Shown here: in pieces, positions 9,970-20,075 of the stretch
Position numbering within the stretch: the first letter of the stretch is position 1
Layout of the letters: each line of letters starts with the position of its first letter
Source: Ascoidea asiatica
Taxonomy: Eukaryota > Ascomycota > Saccharomycetes > Ascoideales > Ascoideaceae
Direction of reading: 5' to 3'
Assembly: GCA_001600695.1 (NCBI GenBank)
Contig: BCKQ01000023.1
Span: 107,926-166,137, forward strand
DNA length: 58,212 bases
Notes under the pieces: model-generated
Told to the model about the DNA's origin: nothing
Databases searched by the model: none
The model's input: the letters and a program-made list of their open reading frames with translations, nothing else
Position numbers and translations under genes: made by a program

Positions 9970-10917
9970 ATGTCAGATATTAAAAAAGATGATTCTATTT
10001 CTAATAAATTTGATAAATATCTAAATGATTCAGACTTGGAAAGTAATTTCAACTCAAATAACAATAACAATAACAATAACAATAACAGTAACAATAATGA
10101 CGATGAAACCATTTATATTGGAAATGCAAAAGTAAATAAATCTGACTTATTAAAAACTTTATCCACTTCAAGAAATTTATCAATTGATAATAATTTAAAA
10201 CAAAATAATAATATTATTACTTCTGATGATGAAAATCTTGAATCAACTAATAATAAATTAATTAATAATAATTTAAATAAATCTCATTGGTTATTTGGTG
10301 ATCCAGCTCCATTAGGTTTATGTTCTTTTGCAATAACAACTTTTTTATTTTCTTTATGTAATGCAAGAGCCTTAGGTATGACTGAAGAAAGTATTGTAAT
10401 TGGTCTTGCTTTCTTTTATGGTGGTTTTATTCAATTCGTTGCAGGTATTTTATCCTTTATTGTTGGGGATGGTATTGGTTGTTGTACTTTTGCATCCTAT
10501 GGAGGTTTTTGGATGGCTTGGGGTGCGATTCATACCGAGTCTTTTGGTGTTATTGATGCCTATGGTGGTTCTGATTCAAAAGATTTTTGTAATGCCATGG
10601 GTTTCTTTAACTTAGTATTTGCCATATATACATTAATGATGGCATTGCTAGCTTTGAAAGAAAATATTTATTTCTGTACATTACTTTGGATTGTTGTAAT
10701 TACATTTTCTTTAAATTCTGCTTCAAAATTTGCTCAGTCTCCTTCAACTGCAAGAGCTGGTGGTATATTTGGAATCATTGCTTCTTTCTTAGCTTTATTC
10801 ATTGCTTATATAGATATGGCAAATAAAGATAATTCTTATTGGGTACCCAAATTATATATGATGCCAAGAACAAATTTAAAAAAAAGAGATTTAGAATCTA
10901 TAGGTAAACATGAATAA
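9970..10917 (+). CDS. Ato/Ady2-family acetate or ammonium transporter (copy 1)
   Basis: Encodes 315 residues of the GPR1/FUN34/YaaH (AceTr) family. In yeasts these are six-helix plasma-membrane channels or transporters for acetate, and are linked to ammonium export (Ady2/Ato1, Ato2, Ato3). An Asn-rich cytoplasmic N-terminus of about 110 residues carries the YIGNAKVNKSDLL segment that resembles yeast Ady2. Six hydrophobic segments follow, with NARALG, FYGGFIQFVAGI, SYGGFWMAWG, FGVIDAYGG and TARAGGIFG. The family signature NPAPLGL reads DPAPLGL here, as in the other three copies. Bases 10527-10662 are identical to the matching part of the other copies while flanking codons differ at silent sites, which suggests gene conversion. 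Exact substrate cannot be read from sequence. Confidence 0.9.
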   Translation: MSDIKKDDSISNKFDKYLNDSDLESNFNSNNNNNNNNNNSNNNDDETIYIGNAKVNKSDLLKTLSTSRNLSIDNNLKQNNNIITSDDENLESTNNKLINNNLNKSHWLFGDPAPLGLCSFAITTFLFSLCNARALGMTEESIVIGLAFFYGGFIQFVAGILSFIVGDGIGCCTFASYGGFWMAWGAIHTESFGVIDAYGGSDSKDFCNAMGFFNLVFAIYTLMMALLALKENIYFCTLLWIVVITFSLNSASKFAQSPSTARAGGIFGIIASFLALFIAYIDMANKDNSYWVPKLYMMPRTNLKKRDLESIGKHE

Positions 10918-11758
10918 TGCATTGTATTTATATAAAACATATAAAAGAAGCAAATCAATAAATCAAAACAATAAATAAATAGATAAAAGAAATTAAAATA
11001 TTAAAACTATGATTGAATCAGATTTGTTTTGGATGACAGTTTTCCTCAAAGAATGCAAGCATTCATTATCAGACTGGTGCACAGCATTTGAATCATCATC
11101 TCAATCATTTTAAAGCTACAATAACAAATAAATGTTACCTTCACTTAGTAGTTTTATATTTATATAATTATAATCATAATCATATAAATAATTAATAATA
11201 ATAATAAAAAAAAAGAAAATAACAATTCAATAAAATAAGTGGAAATTTCTTTGTTTAAATACTTTTCTTTTTCCACTTTTCACCTCCAAAAAAAAATTTT
11301 ATTGAAGTATTGTGACCCGGGTAACTTTCCAATTTATTCAATATTTCAAATATTCAAAAACAAAAGAAAATTTGGGCTTTATTTTATTACTTTATTTTAT
11401 TACTTTATTCTACTATTCCATCTCTAAAGAGATGAGATGAAATGAGATAAGTGATTGACTGAAGAGCAATAGAAGATCAATAATAATACTACAGGTTATT
11501 AAAAATAATGAATATTTATTAAAAAACTATCAATTTTTAAAAAAAAAAAAAAAAATTTTTTTTTAAAATTTAAAATAAATTATCAAAATTTATACAAAAA
11601 ATATTATAATATAAATTATGATAGATATTGTATAAAAATCAATCAGAATAAGAACTAATAAGAATAAGAATAAGAAGAAGAATAAATAATATAGGTGATT
11701 ATAGTAGTTAAAGTATAATCAAAAGGATAATGATCAAGATAATATTAATTGAATTTAA
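10918..11758. other. Intergenic region with a Reb1-type site and an A/T hairpin
   Basis: No protein gene is credible. CGGGTAA at 11318-11324 matches the Reb1 core (TTACCCG on the other strand). At 11539-11564 seventeen A are followed by nine T, which can fold into a hairpin and may also act as a nucleosome-excluding tract. The rest is AT-rich. Confidence 0.4.
11318..11324. promoter_or_regulatory. Reb1-type binding site
   Basis: CGGGTAA, the reverse complement of TTACCCG, within the spacer downstream of Ato copy 1. A Reb1 orthologue is encoded at 24477, so the site is plausible as a chromatin boundary or transcription roadblock. A single match of this length could be chance. Confidence 0.35.
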
Positions 11759-11911
11759 TTAATTTTTTCTATCAGAATGATCTTTATATAAAGAAGATTT
11801 TCCTTTTAAATTATTGCATTTACCACATCTATCATTTTTGCAAACTTCACAAACAAGAACATTTGGTGTAGTAATATTACCACAATAACAACATTGCCAA
11901 TCATGAAACAT
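11759..11911 (-). CDS. Small Cys-rich protein, CC-x-C family (member A)
   Basis: A 50-residue reading frame from ATG at 11911 to TAA at 11759. After the start MFHDWQ it has C-C-Y-C, ten residues, then C-x2-C-x4-C-x2-C, and ends with SLYKDHSDRKN. The Cys spacing matches five other tiny proteins in this window (12152, 32116, 35731, 49505, 52747), which is why I call such a short frame a gene. Three C-x2-C pairs could hold one or two zinc ions, so a zinc-ribbon-like fold is likely. No signal peptide is seen. Function is unknown. It lies directly behind a long pentanucleotide repeat that would form its leader or promoter. Confidence 0.7.
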   Translation of the reverse strand: MFHDWQCCYCGNITTPNVLVCEVCKNDRCGKCNNLKGKSSLYKDHSDRKN

Positions 11912-11915
11912 TTTG

Positions 11916-12010
11916 ATTGAATTGAATTGAATTGAATTGAATTGAATTGATTTAATTTGATTTGATTTGATTTGATTTGATTTGATTTGATTTGATTTGA
12001 TTTGATTTGA
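11916..12010. repeat. Pentanucleotide microsatellite (ATTGA)n then (TTTGA)n
   Basis: Seven copies of ATTGA (11916-11950) are followed, after a short break, by eleven copies of TTTGA (11956-12010). The array begins four bases upstream of the start codon of the small Cys-rich gene on the minus strand, so it occupies its 5' leader. Confidence 0.9.
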
Positions 12011-12151
12011 TTTATTTTATGTTAACTTAGAATTTAATTACTTAATATTTTTATTTGGTTTTATATTATATTATATTAATATTTTAAATTAAATTAATAG
12101 AAATTCAAGTTCTTTTATAATGTTTAAATCATGATTGAATTATAATTGAAT

Positions 12152-12367
12152 TTATTTCAAATTATTATATTTATTATATTTATTATATTTATTATATTTA
12201 TTATATTTATATGATTGATTCTTTAAAATTAAATAAATTGTTTTACAATTTTTACATTTTTCATGAAAGCAATTCAAATAATTGATTGAATTTTTAAATT
12301 CATTATATTTACAATTGCAACAAAACCATGGGTCTGTTAAAATATCATAATTTTTTTGATTATCCAT
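12152..12367 (-). CDS. Small Cys-rich protein, CC-x-C family (member B, divergent)
   Basis: Encodes 71 residues. PWFCCNC at about residues 13-19 matches the start of the family core. It is followed after thirteen residues by C-x4-C-x2-C; the first Cys of the usual central C-x2-C pair is replaced by Tyr. The C-terminus is four to five copies of KYN, written by a nine-base tandem repeat (about 12160-12212). It is 241 bases from member A on the same strand, so a local duplication followed by decay is possible. Lower confidence than the other members because one ligand is missing. Confidence 0.5.
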   Translation of the reverse strand: MDNQKNYDILTDPWFCCNCKYNEFKNSINYLNCFHEKCKNCKTIYLILKNQSYKYNKYNKYNKYNKYNNLK

Positions 12368-12448
12368 TTTTAATTGAATAAAATTTTGAATCTATAATAA
12401 AAATAATTTGAATTATTAAGATATATATTTTTTTTTAATTATCTGTCT

Positions 12449-12502
<54 letters not shown>

Positions 12503-13083
12503 GAAAACATGAAAATTAAAGAAAGAATAGAGTGAGTCACATTGTATATGATTTGTAATTGGTTTTAGATTCAGAATAACTTTAATATGAAAGGTAGTAA
12601 TTCATTTTTATGAAGTTGTATGTATCATAATATTTCCTTTGATAATTTTGAATGTATATATATATTTATAAAGTAAATGTTACATTTCATTTAAATTTCA
12701 ATTGAAAAATTCAGTATTTTTTTCTATAAGGTTTGAATCTAATATCCAAAGTCTAATCAACAATGAAATAGTTAAATTATGTATCAGTAATTTTCTAAAC
12801 TTTCTTCTAAGTTTTTTAGATTTTTCAATAGAAACTTTTTTAAAAAAAATAACACAATTAGCATGTTTGAAATAGATACATGAATTGTTATTTTCTTTTC
12901 AATTATATATTTATCATATTCTCGAATAAATATTATATATCTTTCTTCTCATATGATTAAGATTGTGATTAAGATTTAGATTGTTCAGGCTAATAAACAG
13001 AAATTTTGTCTGAAAATAAAACAAAATTCAATCCTTCGTAGCAGTTCTGTGTGACAATCACAAAAACAAAAAAAACATAGAAT
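12368..13083. other. Intergenic AT-rich spacer
   Basis: Holds a (TA)n run at about 12450-12500 and otherwise undistinguished AT-rich DNA up to the tRNA-Trp gene. No gene is seen. Confidence 0.4.
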
Positions 13084-13175
13084 GAAGCTGTGGCTCAATG
13101 GTAGAGCTTTCGACTCCAGTTCTGAATGATTGAGTTGCAATCGAAGGGCTGCAGGTTCAATTCCTGTCAGTTTCA
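13084..13175 (+). tRNA. tRNA-Trp(CCA) with intron
   Basis: The exons closely match yeast tRNA-Trp. Acceptor GAAGCTG pairs with CAGTTTC, the D arm GGCTCAATGGTAGAGC is near-standard, the anticodon CCA is at 13116-13118, and the T arm CAGG/CCTG encloses TTCAATT. An intron of about 20 bases (about 13120-13139) lies one base after the anticodon, the standard site. Discriminator A, then T-rich terminator. Confidence 0.95.
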
Positions 13176-13265
13176 TTTTCTTTTTATTTTTTCTAACTAA
13201 AACTCTACTGTTACTTTTGCCCGATAAGTCTAAGTACTTATTCCACCAATGCTAACTACTTTTTA

Positions 13266-13347
13266 GGCAACATGGCCGAGTGGTTAAGGCGAAAGATTAG
13301 AAATCTTTTTTGGTTTACCCGCGCAGGTTCGAGTCCTGCTGTTGTCG
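13266..13347 (+). tRNA. tRNA-Ser(AGA), copy with an internal T6 run
   Basis: Class II tRNA with acceptor GGCAACA/TGTTGTC, discriminator G, anticodon AGA (loop TTAGAAA) and the usual T arm. Compared with the two copies at 30502-30582 and 53773-53853, the stretch after the anticodon stem reads C-TTTTTT-GG instead of C-TTTT-GGG. This weakens the variable-arm stem and creates six T at 13306-13311 inside the gene. Six T can terminate RNA polymerase III, so this copy may be poorly expressed or a young pseudogene. Confidence 0.85.
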
Positions 13348-13518
13348 TGTTTTTTTATATTTTCTACTATCTTATATAAAGAGACGTTTGCTTTTTTTGT
13401 TTTGCAGAGTAACTTATTAGTCAAATTGGATAACTGTTTATTGTCTGAGTTGATGTTTCGTTCAAAAAAATACCTTTTAATTGCATTATCCAAGTGTGAG
13501 CAGATACCGAAAAAAACA

Positions 13519-13591
13519 TGCCTTCAGCCTGATTCGAACAGACGATCTCCTCATTACTAGTGAGGTGCCTTACCAACTTGGCCATAAAGGC
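13519..13591 (-). tRNA. tRNA-Thr(AGU), second copy
   Basis: Reverse strand, identical over all 73 bases to the copy at 1171-1243, with anticodon AGT and no intron. A run of six T follows on the transcribed strand. Confidence 0.95.
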
Positions 13592-14133
13592 ACATGAACT
13601 GAAAATAAAAACCATAATAAGTTGAATTGTGATATTTGCAGCATATTTTGTGATAGAGACCCCCACTTGTTTTTTATTTACAAACAGACAGAACGGTAGA
13701 ACGAGGCTGGCAGTGGCTAGTGAAAGAAAAAAGGGCCCTGTTCTCTGTCACACGCCACATCCTATTTTTTGGATGGGCCCTGAGCTGCTGTGGAGTGAGT
13801 GGTGCGTGGTTGAGTGGTGAGCGAGTCGAAGTGACTTTTTCTTATCTTGCCTACTGTTATTCTCTTGCAGTGCTCGCGACTTCATTATCGATCAATATTC
13901 TTTTTTTTCTTTTTTTAATTCAATCTCTCTATTATTGCTTTAATATTTCACCATCATTTGATCAATGTCAAACAATTTCATATAAAAGTTCATTAATTCT
14001 ATCAATTCTATCAATAATTATCAAAATGTCTTAGTTAATACATTCATTATTAATCATTATTAAAAATAATTAAAAATTAATCAATTACTTTAATCATATA
14101 CATAATCAATTCAAAAACACCAATTACTTAAAA
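13592..14133. other. Intergenic region with a GC island, upstream of Ato copy 2
   Basis: Bases 13680-13870 are GC-rich and hold two GGGCCC words (13733-13738 and 13775-13780) and CTGTCACACG. Bases from about 14045 to the start codon are nearly identical to the region upstream of Ato copy 3 on the opposite strand (28616-28700), so the duplication includes about 85 bases of promoter. The open frames here have no coding character. Confidence 0.5.
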
Positions 14134-14966
14134 ATGTCTTCAAATCAATATATTTCAAAAGATAAACATGCTAATTATGATAGCGATTCTGATAATGAAG
14201 ATAATACTGATAATTTCATCTATGTTGGTAATAACAAAATAAATAAAAATGATTTATTAAAAACCTTATGTCTTGAAAACAACAATAAATTTCAATCACA
14301 ATCTCATTCTCAATCTCAAGACCAAGAACAAATTCAAACTCCTATTGATACTAATAACAATATTAACAATAACAATAACAAATGGCAATTTGGTGATCCA
14401 GCTCCATTGGGATTATGTTCTTTTGCCCTAACCACCTTTTTATTCTCCTTATGTAATGCAAGAGCTTTAGGATTAACTGAAGAAAGTATTGTAATTGGTC
14501 TTGCTTTTTTCTATGGTGGTTTCATTCAATTTGTTGCAGGTATTCTTTGTTTCATAGTCGGTGATGGTGTAGCTTGTAATACTTTTGCATCTTATGGAGG
14601 TTTTTGGATGGCTTGGGGTGTGATTCATACCGAGTCTTTTGGTGTTATTGATGCCTATGGTGGTTCTGATTCAAAAGATTTTTGTAATGCCATGGGTTTC
14701 TTTAACTTAGTATTTGCCATATATACATTAATGATGGCATTGCTAGCTTTGAAAGAAGATATTTATTTCTGTACATTACTTTGGATTGTTGTTGTAACAT
14801 TTTCATTGAATGGAGCTTCTAAATTTGCTCAATCTCCTTCAACTGCAAGAGCTGGTGGTATATTTGGTATTATTGCCTCAATCTTAGCTTTATTCATTGC
14901 ATATACCAAGCAAGCTAATAAAGATAATTCATACTGGAGACCTAAAGTTATTATGATGCCTCAAAG
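14134..14966 (+). CDS. Ato/Ady2-family transporter (copy 2), cut by assembly gap
   Basis: The first 277 codons of an AceTr-family transporter are visible; the 3' end falls in the N run. The protein is identical to copy 3 (27752-28615) over every visible residue, and the nucleotide sequence agrees wherever I compared it, as does about 85 bases upstream with very few differences. It lacks only about 10 C-terminal residues if it ends like copy 3. Features are as for copy 1: Ser/Gln/Asn-rich N-terminus, VGNNKINKNDLL, DPAPLGL and six membrane segments. The gap begins at the point where paralogues start to diverge, which is typical of an assembler stopping at a repeat boundary. It is either a real recent duplicate or an assembly artefact. 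Confidence 0.85.
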
Positions 14967-15491
14967 NNNNNNNNNNNNNNNNNNNNNNNNNNNNNNNNNN
15001 NNNNNNNNNNNNNNNNNNNNNNNNNNNNNNNNNNNNNNNNNNNNNNNNNNNNNNNNNNNNNNNNNNNNNNNNNNNNNNNNNNNNNNNNNNNNNNNNNNNN
15101 NNNNNNNNNNNNNNNNNNNNNNNNNNNNNNNNNNNNNNNNNNNNNNNNNNNNNNNNNNNNNNNNNNNNNNNNNNNNNNNNNNNNNNNNNNNNNNNNNNNN
15201 NNNNNNNNNNNNNNNNNNNNNNNNNNNNNNNNNNNNNNNNNNNNNNNNNNNNNNNNNNNNNNNNNNNNNNNNNNNNNNNNNNNNNNNNNNNNNNNNNNNN
15301 NNNNNNNNNNNNNNNNNNNNNNNNNNNNNNNNNNNNNNNNNNNNNNNNNNNNNNNNNNNNNNNNNNNNNNNNNNNNNNNNNNNNNNNNNNNNNNNNNNNN
15401 NNNNNNNNNNNNNNNNNNNNNNNNNNNNNNNNNNNNNNNNNNNNNNNNNNNNNNNNNNNNNNNNNNNNNNNNNNNNNNNNNNNNNNNNNNN
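14967..15491. other. Assembly gap (525 N)
   Basis: Unresolved bases. On the left the gap cuts Ato copy 2 a few codons before its end. On the right it starts in an ATT/AGT trinucleotide run that encodes an Asn-Ser repeat of HAP1. It hides the stop codons of both genes. Confidence 0.99.
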
Positions 15492-18400
15492 ATTACTATT
15501 ACTATTACTATTACTATTACTATTACTAGTATCTTTTTTCAATCCTAAAAGTTCTAATGGTGTTAAAAAATTATTTTCAAAAGAAATTTGATCTTGAATT
15601 ATTGAATCTAGATTATGATCAAAAAGAATATCAATTGGAAAGTTACTGAAAAAGTCATCATTATATTTGTTAATATCATCAAAATCATTCAAATTAATCA
15701 AATTATTCAAATCACTAAAACCATCTAAATTATTGAAATCCTCTAAACTATTGAAATTGTTTTGCTTATTGAGATTTTCAATATCATTATTACCAGTATT
15801 GAATGAGTAATCAACATTTGTATTAAATACATTATTTAAATTCAGAGATACATCATTTGAATTCATCAGACCATTATTATCTTCTAATATTATTTTTTTA
15901 TTTTCAAATTCATTATTAAAAATTTTCTCATTTCTTTCAAAACCATTTAATTTATTATCATTACAACTATCAATATTTTCAGTCATATTCAAACCTAATT
16001 GATCATTTCTCAATGATTTATTATTAGATATTATCTTACACTCAACATTATTTTCATCATCTTTATCTGATTCTAAAATTTCCTGTTTATTATCACTTTT
16101 GGATCCCATTGTCAATATTTCTTTATTTGAAACTGAACCTCCATTTAAAGTGAATTCTTTTACTTCAGAATTATAAAATGGACATTTTTCCAAAACCTTT
16201 TCAACCGGAGACTCATTTTCTTCATTGTATTTATTTTCACTAGTAACTTTAAAACTATTTTTTTCTTTCAAAACTTTTATTTCACGAAATAAGAAATTAT
16301 TATCCTGTTCGAAAAAATGAATATAGAAATTAACGGTTTTAGACATTTTCCATGCATAATATGATTTAAAACTTGGCTCTTCAATAGATTTCACCAATTC
16401 CTTAAATTCTAAAATCAAAAATGATGAAACATTTTCTCCATAATCCATAAAGGACTTATCAACACCTGATTGATATAACAAAGGAATACGGATGTGATTT
16501 AAAGACTCTGAAAACTTCAATTTATCAGAAATTTCATTTTTCTTATTGATTAATTCTTTTTTATTTGTCAACCTCTCCTTTTCAAATAGACTTACCAACT
16601 TTAGTTTGATTATTATGCTAACCATGAATTGTAAAGATCTATGAGAAATTAATAACAATAATGATTGTAAAATTAATTCAGAAGTTATTCCAAAATATTC
16701 TGGAGATTTACTTAAAACCTCTTTTGCAATCTTATGATTTTCAAACGCAAAATTAAAACAAATTTGATCGTATTTATACTCTAAAGTCTTAATATTATCT
16801 AAATTCATATCTTCACTGTTGAAATAATCATCTTTGAAAATAGAATTTGGATCAAAATTTATATTAAGTTGTACAAATATGACATAATTCAACAAAAATA
16901 TTAGTAGTTTCAATTCCATAAGCATTTTGAAAGTAACTACCCTTTCAGCTGTTTTATATGAACAATTAACTTTTGTTATTTCCATCAATAAGACTCTTTG
17001 TGAATCATCAGAAAAATTATAATTATAGGAGCTAAATCCATCAATGTAATTTGAAACTTCTGAAACCATTTGATTTATATCATTTAGTGATAATTTTCTA
17101 TCCAAACGTAATAAATTCATCAAAATTTCCGAAATTAGCGAATCTATTATATATTGCTTCTCAAAATATTTGATAATCGATAATTCCAACTCATCTTTTT
17201 TGAAACATTGATGAACCTCACCTGGAAATTTTGTGTCACAATACTTTATCAAATCAAAATTAATTATTTTAGGTGAACCATGAAAAAAACTCTGACTTAC
17301 ATCTAAGTTTATTATTTTATACCATATTTTTCTCCTTAAGTGGATATATCTGAACTTATTTTCATTTGGATCATCGAATGTAGATTTTAAACTGTTAGCA
17401 AGATTTATTTGATCAATAGTTGTTGGATCTCGATGGAACCCAGAGGCTAAAGCCATTTGAATAATTATTGCTAAAAATATTCTAGATTCCGAACTATTCA
17501 ACGAATCACCTTCTTCGGGAGCATACTGATAGTATAATTTTAAATACAAACAAGCTTGTATTACAAAAATATCAGATTTTGAAAAAAATTTTATGTTTAA
17601 AAAAAGGTTTTTAACAGATTCAATAAGCGATGAATGAATAATGTTTTCTGGTTTAGACAAAGTTTCAATGATGGAAACATGTTCACCACTGTTTTCAAGA
17701 ATAATATCTTTCTTTTTATTTGATATACTAGAATAAGAGGAGTTAAAAGGTAATGTCAACCAGCTCAATCTTAAAATAACAATCATTATTCCAATATAAG
17801 CATAATATTCATACTTGGAGCTTAATAACTTTTTGCCTTGAGAATCTTTCTTTCCTTCATTATTAGAATTGACTAAATTGATATTTTTCAATTGAATTTT
17901 TTGTTTTTCATCTGTTCTATCTCCTATAATAGCAGTTATAATATATATAAAATCAACTTTATCAACGAATGGGATATAAAAATACATCAACTCAAAATAC
18001 CTATCAATGAGTAGCCAAACAATATTTTTGGTGGGAAGTGCATCTTCTATTTTCTTTAAAGAAATATCATCTGTGAGACTTTTTTTACTGGATCTTTCCA
18101 TGAATTGATTAGAATTCTGATTAGGAGAATTTGAGTTTTTGGTATTCATTGGACACTTTGATGCTTTAAAAAACAAATTTTCTTTTTGATATGCTGTGTG
18201 ATTTGTAGTTAAAGGCTCAGCAGATGTTAAACCTGTAACTGGACATTTTTGTATATTCAAATCGCTGTTATAATTAATATTACTGAACTTATGATTATCA
18301 ATAATTTCTGTATTTATTGAGGCGGTTTGTAAACTGGAGTTGAGATTTTTGGATTGATTGAATTTGAATTTCTTTTCAGGTTTATTCCTCACCGATGAGC

Positions 18401-19352
18401 TATTTGAACGCTTTAAAGGACTATAGTTTGTAATTGAATTATGTTCCTTTTTGACCTTTTCAAATAAATCATGATTTATAGGACATTTTTCATTTTTTTT
18501 ATTTGAGTAAGCTTTATTTTTTAATAATTTATTGAAATGAAAAGTAAATTTCTTGAAAATTATGAACCATAATATATTTGAATAATAGTCTAATTTCATT
18601 AAATTTAACCAATTTATCAAACCAAAAAATTTAAAATTTTTTGAAGAAGTTAAAGAAAATTCTTTCAGAATGTTTATGTTGAAGTTTAAAGAATTTTTAT
18701 TATTATTATGATTGATTACGGATGCATTTAATTTTGAATTTGAATTTGAACTCAAAAGTAATAATCTGTTTTCAGCTTCTAATAATTTAAGTTTCAAATC
18801 GTCAATTTCACTATTTTTTTCAGTCAATTCAACTTGTAATGATTCGTTTTTGAATTTATAATTTAATGGATCGATCATATGAGCTTCTAAGTTATTTTGA
18901 ATTTTATCTTTATTTTCACTTATAAATTTCTCATAATTATTATCATTATCATGAATAGTACTACTGTCTTCATTTTTGGCCCAAGAGGGATCAATAAATT
19001 TGCAAAGATGATTCACTCCTGTTTTAATACAAGTTGAACATATGGGCCTTTTTTTATCGCATTTGACTTTTCTTTTTCTGCAAATGTTACAAGATAAAGG
19101 TGCTCTATTTCTTCTTATTGATTTGTTTTTCATCTTTTCAACTTTTTCACTTTTCTTATTTTTCTCAGATTGTTTTTCAATTGAAGATTTTTTGATTGAC
19201 TTATTTATTTCAAAATGTTCAAAATGTTTGTCACTTTTAGTATCAATTAAAGAAGTTCTGTTTTTTAAATTGGTAGAAATTGTATTTTGGAATGAAACAT
19301 TCATTAAAGAGTTTTGACGATTTGAACTTAAGGATTGATCATTCTGATTCAT
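15492..19352 (-). CDS. HAP1: Hap1-like Zn2Cys6 transcription factor, 3' end missing in gap
   Basis: At least 1287 codons are visible. A Zn2Cys6 domain lies at about residues 86-118: Cys 88, 91, 98, 105, 108 and 117, with LSCNICRKRKVKCDK and TGVNHLC, very close to yeast Hap1. A short coiled coil follows (about 165-200). Lys-Cys-Pro heme-regulatory motifs occur at about residues 288 (KCPINHD), 369 (KCPVTG), 398 (KCPMNT) and, near the C-terminus, 1056 (KCPFYN), mirroring the HRM cluster plus the separate C-terminal HRM of Hap1. The middle holds a fungal transcription-factor domain (LRLSWL, ESRIFLAIIIQMALASGFHRDPT). Hap1 activates respiratory and sterol genes in response to heme and oxygen. The C-terminus is acidic and Asn-rich, a probable activation domain. 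The stop lies in the gap after an SN repeat. Confidence 0.85.
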
Positions 19353-20075
19353 GATATTTTACAAAAAAGCAGTTACAAAATCTTAGTCTCCCTGCTGAAT
19401 GATTACTTTATATTAACAATAATTAAGAGTAATATCAAACTGATAATCTTTTCAAGTGATTGATTCCTTTAAAAGCAACTATCTTTCCTTCCAACTTCCT
19501 TCTTGGTATAATTTGTTTCTTCCGATTCATTTACTTTTTTATCATTTTCTTCATCGACGATTTCTCACTTTTTCTCAATTATCAGAAATCAGCGCGTTTC
19601 TCGGATAAACATCCGGTTCGATCGGCCAATTACGCACATGAAAAAGCCGGAAGTTGTTTGAAGTAAGACGGAAATAAATGTTCCAAAGTGGAAATGTTCA
19701 CTTCAATGATTATTTCATTTCATTTTATTTTATTTTATTTTATTTGATTATTTAACAAACCAGAGAGTTTTTAACTGAACAAAAAGATAAAAAAAAAACA
19801 GTTAGCCCAGAATACAATGAAAAAGAATTAGGAATAAAAATAAAAGTTATTAGTTTAAAAAGTTATGGAAAAACAGACAAAATGATAAGCAAAATAGAAA
19901 AATCAGGTAGGAAAAATAATTATAATAAAACACATGAAACATGATAACCGTCAGTTAATTGAATAGTTTATTGATTAAGTTGATATCAACTAGAGAAAAG
20001 TTCTTCAAAAGAAGCAAAATATAAGCATAACGAAAACAACACAACTTAATTTTTTTTTTGATAGTACTCTTTCTC
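19353..20075. other. HAP1 promoter region and ATE1 3' side
   Basis: Bases 19353-19680 hold the HAP1 promoter, with a GC-richer patch at 19590-19670 that carries the CGG triplets and a CCAAT word described separately. Bases 19680-20075 are AT-rich with a short TTTTA run near 19725, and contain the terminator side of ATE1. No gene is seen. Confidence 0.45.
19602..19630. promoter_or_regulatory. CGG-triplet cluster with CCAAT, possible Hap1 autoregulatory site
   Basis: CGG at 19602, CGG at 19614 and CGG at 19623. The last two form CGGTTCGATCGG, a direct CGG-N6-CGG that differs from the Hap1 consensus CGGnnnTAnCGG at one position (GA for TA). CGG-N8-CCG (CGGATAAACATCCG) overlaps it as an inverted repeat, another Zn2Cys6-type arrangement. 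CCAAT follows at 19626-19630. The group lies 250-278 bases upstream of the HAP1 start. Confidence 0.45.
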
